Source: Xylocopa sonorina
Taxonomy: Eukaryota; Arthropoda; Insecta; Hymenoptera; Apidae
Reading direction: 5' to 3'
DNA length: 64,000 nt
NCBI RefSeq assembly: GCF_050948175.1
Contig: NC_135200.1
Location: 12,453,001-12,517,000, forward strand
Notes under the pieces: model-generated
What the model was told of the DNA's origin: nothing
Seen by the model: only the letters and a program-made list of their open reading frames with translations
Databases searched by the model: none
Shown: positions 61,101-64,000 of the stretch, in pieces
How the letters are laid out: every line of letters starts with the position of its first letter
Position numbering within the stretch: the first letter of the stretch is position 1
Translations under genes and position numbers: made by a program

Positions 61101-62490
61101 CCGACGACTATTCTACGCCAGGAGAAAAGAGCATTCCGTTTACAACGAAATTTTACGGCCGATCGATTCCGATCGACGTACAACAACGAACCCCGCCGCT
61201 TTCCGTTTCGTCTCGAGTCTTAAGCGTGGAAACACCACCGCAATTAGCAGCTTGTTTGGCAACCGGCGCTCGTCTAAATAAAATATATCGCACACACATC
61301 GTCGGAGCCGGGAACGATTCGACGCAAAGGGAAACCCGGCTTTCCGCGGCAAGTTTTTGCATTACGGTCACGTAACGACACGCAATTATTAACGAGACCC
61401 GTTCGAACGCGTGTAATAATCCAGGGATCGATCGACGCCGCGAATTTGTTATTTTATTAATGCTTATTTATTCCGGCCAGTGGGGAATATTAATTACCAC
61501 CTCGAATATCTCTGTCGCGCGTCGCATTATTATTCAAATTTCCCTGACGTACGTTAAACGCGCGCGAGAAGAAAAAACGATTCACCGGGAAATCGACCAC
61601 CATCGGACAGTAGATACTGGGTACGAAACGAGACTAACGCGAACATTTGCCGATAAAAACAGGCCAGACCCGGTAGCGAGTAATGCGCCTTCGAATGGGA
61701 ATAGCGTTCCGCGGTTCGCTCGTTCCCTCGTTATACAACGTACACGCTTGTAAATTACGCACGCGGTTTATGCGTTGCGGAGGAGCCCACATCCTCCCAG
61801 GGCACTTGTCTCGCCCCGCTGAGTAACGCGTTTACGCGACACCGAGTGCCGTTTCTAACAACTCCGCGGCAGCCAAACCGCGAATCCTCCAAATATACTC
61901 GTTCGATTCGTATCAACGATTCTCCTCTCGAGAACAACGAAGAATCGCCTTTGAACCGACGGCCAAAGGATTAGCCAGAAATTCCGGGGATTCGTCTTGA
62001 AAGTTCGATCGGCGTGGGGACCGGCAGCAGTCCCGCATTTCTCCCCTTTGGCCGTTTAACCGAATTCCCATAAGCTTTGTGTTTACACGGGAATGTTTAA
62101 CGAAGGTCGGGTTCGCTTCAAAGCACGTCGCACCGTTATCACCCGCGGCTGTCTCCGACCTGTCCTCGCCCTCTGCAAACCTGAATTTCTCATCCGGCAA
62201 ACAGCAAGGCGAGCATGAGTTTTCTTTTTTTTTTTTTCTACCGCCCGTCGATCGTCGATAAGCGTCGAAGACGATTTTCGCGCGACGAGCAACGACTCGC
62301 GAATTTTTTCGCGATCCGTGGACCCGTCCGCGTTCCTCGTCGCAGCCGCAGTCAACCGTGCGAAGAAGTTTTCCCACGAGCCTCTCAGCTCGCGCGTCGA
62401 GATCGATAAGTGCCAACCGATGTAGGTGCATCTGACGTATGCAACCAAGTGTAACGCGAGACCCGTTTCTCGACTCTGCTTCTTTCCTCG

Positions 62491-62511
62491 TATTTTTTTT
62501 TTTTTTTTTTT
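62491..62511. repeat. Poly(T) run
   Basis: Run of about 20 T. No retroposed gene is recognised next to it on either side. A shorter T-run lies at 62226-62240. Confidence 0.85.
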
Positions 62512-64000
62512 CCTTCCCTTCCCGATCCTTTCTCTCGAATCCCGTCGATTTTGCCTGCTCGATATTTCTCCCAGCATTTTTCTAACTACCCTTTATTCGC
62601 TCTCCGAGCTATTACGAAACTGGATCGAGCAGAGGAGAGGCGGACGCGTGATAAATCCGCGACGCGTCCGGTCTCGTTCCGATGAGGATTGTCTTGCGTA
62701 GAAAAGATTCAAGAAGAGAGCAAGCGCGAAAGTACATCCGCGAGACACTTCGCGGAGATGCGCGTATTGTGCTCGCGGTATATATGTAGACGGAGGTACG
62801 TCTATTCCCGTCCGACTCTGACCCAATTCCTTTTTCCGGTCGCTTCTTTCGTCCAGCCGTTCACGTCAGAATGTTAAGCGTCTCGGTGAAACGCGGCCCG
62901 AACGCAGCCCAAACGCAGCCGTTGGTCGTCCACCGAAATTTCGTGTTGACCTTTCGCTTCTCTCTCGGTTTGATCGAGCGTCGTATCGGTTTTCGAGCGA
63001 CACAACGAGAGGAATTTCAGCCCGGATGAATTCTGATATCAGCCGCGACCGACCGAGATGGTTCGGTCGTAACGATTCGTGGAAGTTCCGCGACGCACGA
63101 CGAATTCATTAGGGAAAGTGGCGCGCACCGATTAATTAATTAAGCAAACCCATTCGCATTGACCCGTGCGCGCCTGGACGCCGCAACGTTGCGTTAATCA
63201 ATATTTTAATGCAGCTACGAGGAAACAGTCGCCGCAAATATGCATCCGTTTTAATGCATCGCCAGCCGAAGAGAATTATGTCGTAACCGAAGCCGATTTG
63301 CGTTATAAATTTCTGGTTGATTGCCGCGCACCAGTTCCGCCGTTCCTCGACCGCGCTCCCTCTCTTTCTCTTTCCCCGCCGCTAGAAATTGCACGCTAAT
63401 GCTCTCGTAAAACGACAAAACGGCTACGCCGATCGTGTTCGCGTTCCGCGGAGAGAAAGAGACCGTCGATCGACAATTTCATGCGTCTAAATTATTCTCC
63501 GTTCACCAGACAGAGAGCGTAAAGTAGCGAATTCCCGCATAAATCGTCCCGTTTACCGGAACGGACGCGCGTTACCGGTTCGCCGTTCATTTTTATCGAC
63601 ACTTTATTACTGAGGCGAGGAAAGTCACGCGAGCGTCAGAGGAACGGCCATCATCTTTCGAAAATTCCAAGGGAACGAATACTTCTCGATGGTACATAGA
63701 GTCACGCATTTTTTTCCCCCTCGCGTTTCCACTAGACGCGCCTCGTTCGAATAACTTGTTCAAATACTTTCTGTTCCGCGCTGTAGAGAAGATCGCGTGA
63801 CAGGAACACGAGTATCGGTGAGTTCTCTCGCGGCGAAGTCAACCAGCCGGCGCTAAGAGAACTCGTTTCGAAATTGTTCTTCGCGTAAATCGATCCGCTT
63901 GGACTAGACGACTCCTCGACGGTTAACGCTTTCCGAAGTTTCAAGAATTTTATTTATAGGCGCGCGATCGTTTATTAAACGCGTCGACGGCACGGAAATC

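Larger units (their letters stand above)
48001..64000. other. Gene-free CpG-rich stretch to the right edge
   Basis: No recognisable gene. The longest frames (48627-49190 plus, 61913-62431 minus) lie opposite other long frames and look like chance. Contents include (GA)n/(CT)n tracts at 49632-49649 and 52160-52183, T-runs at 62226-62240 and 62491-62511, a perfect hairpin at 50621-50655, palindromes at 58601-58614 and 59543-59556, and AT-rich words of homeodomain type such as TTAATTAATTAA near 63131 and TAATTA near 54757. Confidence 0.5.

Noticed and set aside
62491..62511. Poly(T) as the tail of a retroposed gene
   Set aside because: No gene-like or SINE-like body is recognisable beside it, and no target duplication is visible.
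61913..62577. Overlapping 172- and 164-codon frames on minus
   Set aside because: They lie in different frames of the same strand through poly(T)/poly(A) runs (Lys runs), with no recognisable domain.

Overview
This is eukaryotic nuclear DNA, most likely from an insect and probably a hymenopteran such as a bee. The grounds are four split genes of animal type with short AT-rich GT-AG introns, very AT-rich spacers, and a long CpG-rich, gene-poor flank full of (CT)n tracts. Genus and species cannot be read from the sequence.

Layout. (1) About 1-3100: AT-rich. It may hold the 5' end of an unrecognised minus-strand gene running off the left edge, plus an unusual cluster of inverted repeats near 2.5 kb. 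(2) 3.1-14.3 kb: a compact block of four genes that can be rebuilt exon by exon: cytochrome b5 (minus, 4 coding exons, 137 aa), a torsin-type AAA+ ATPase (plus, 3 exons, 349 aa), Vav, a Rho-family guanine nucleotide exchange factor (minus, 9 coding exons, about 825 aa) and an acid DNase II (plus, 6 exons, 373 aa). Cytochrome b5/torsin and Vav/DNase II are head to head; torsin/Vav are tail to tail. The products are functionally unrelated (ER electron transfer, ER/nuclear-envelope ATPase, tyrosine-kinase-to-Rac signalling, lysosomal DNA digestion), so this is neighbourhood, not a pathway. (3) 14.3-64 kb: nearly 50 kb with no recognisable protein gene. Base composition changes sharply to CpG-rich sequence, where random open frames are common because stop codons are rarer. 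It holds many (CT)n/(GA)n tracts, other simple repeats, palindromes and a few isolated exon-like or promoter-like signals, all weak. It is best read as intergenic DNA or one or more giant introns.

No rRNA, tRNA, CRISPR, recognisable autonomous transposon or viral sequence was seen. The observations most worth a second look are a roughly 100-bp foldback element inside a cytochrome b5 intron, an 18-bp perfect palindrome upstream of cytochrome b5, a 17-bp imperfect hairpin just 3' of the Vav stop codon, and a perfect 14-bp hairpin in the gene desert.
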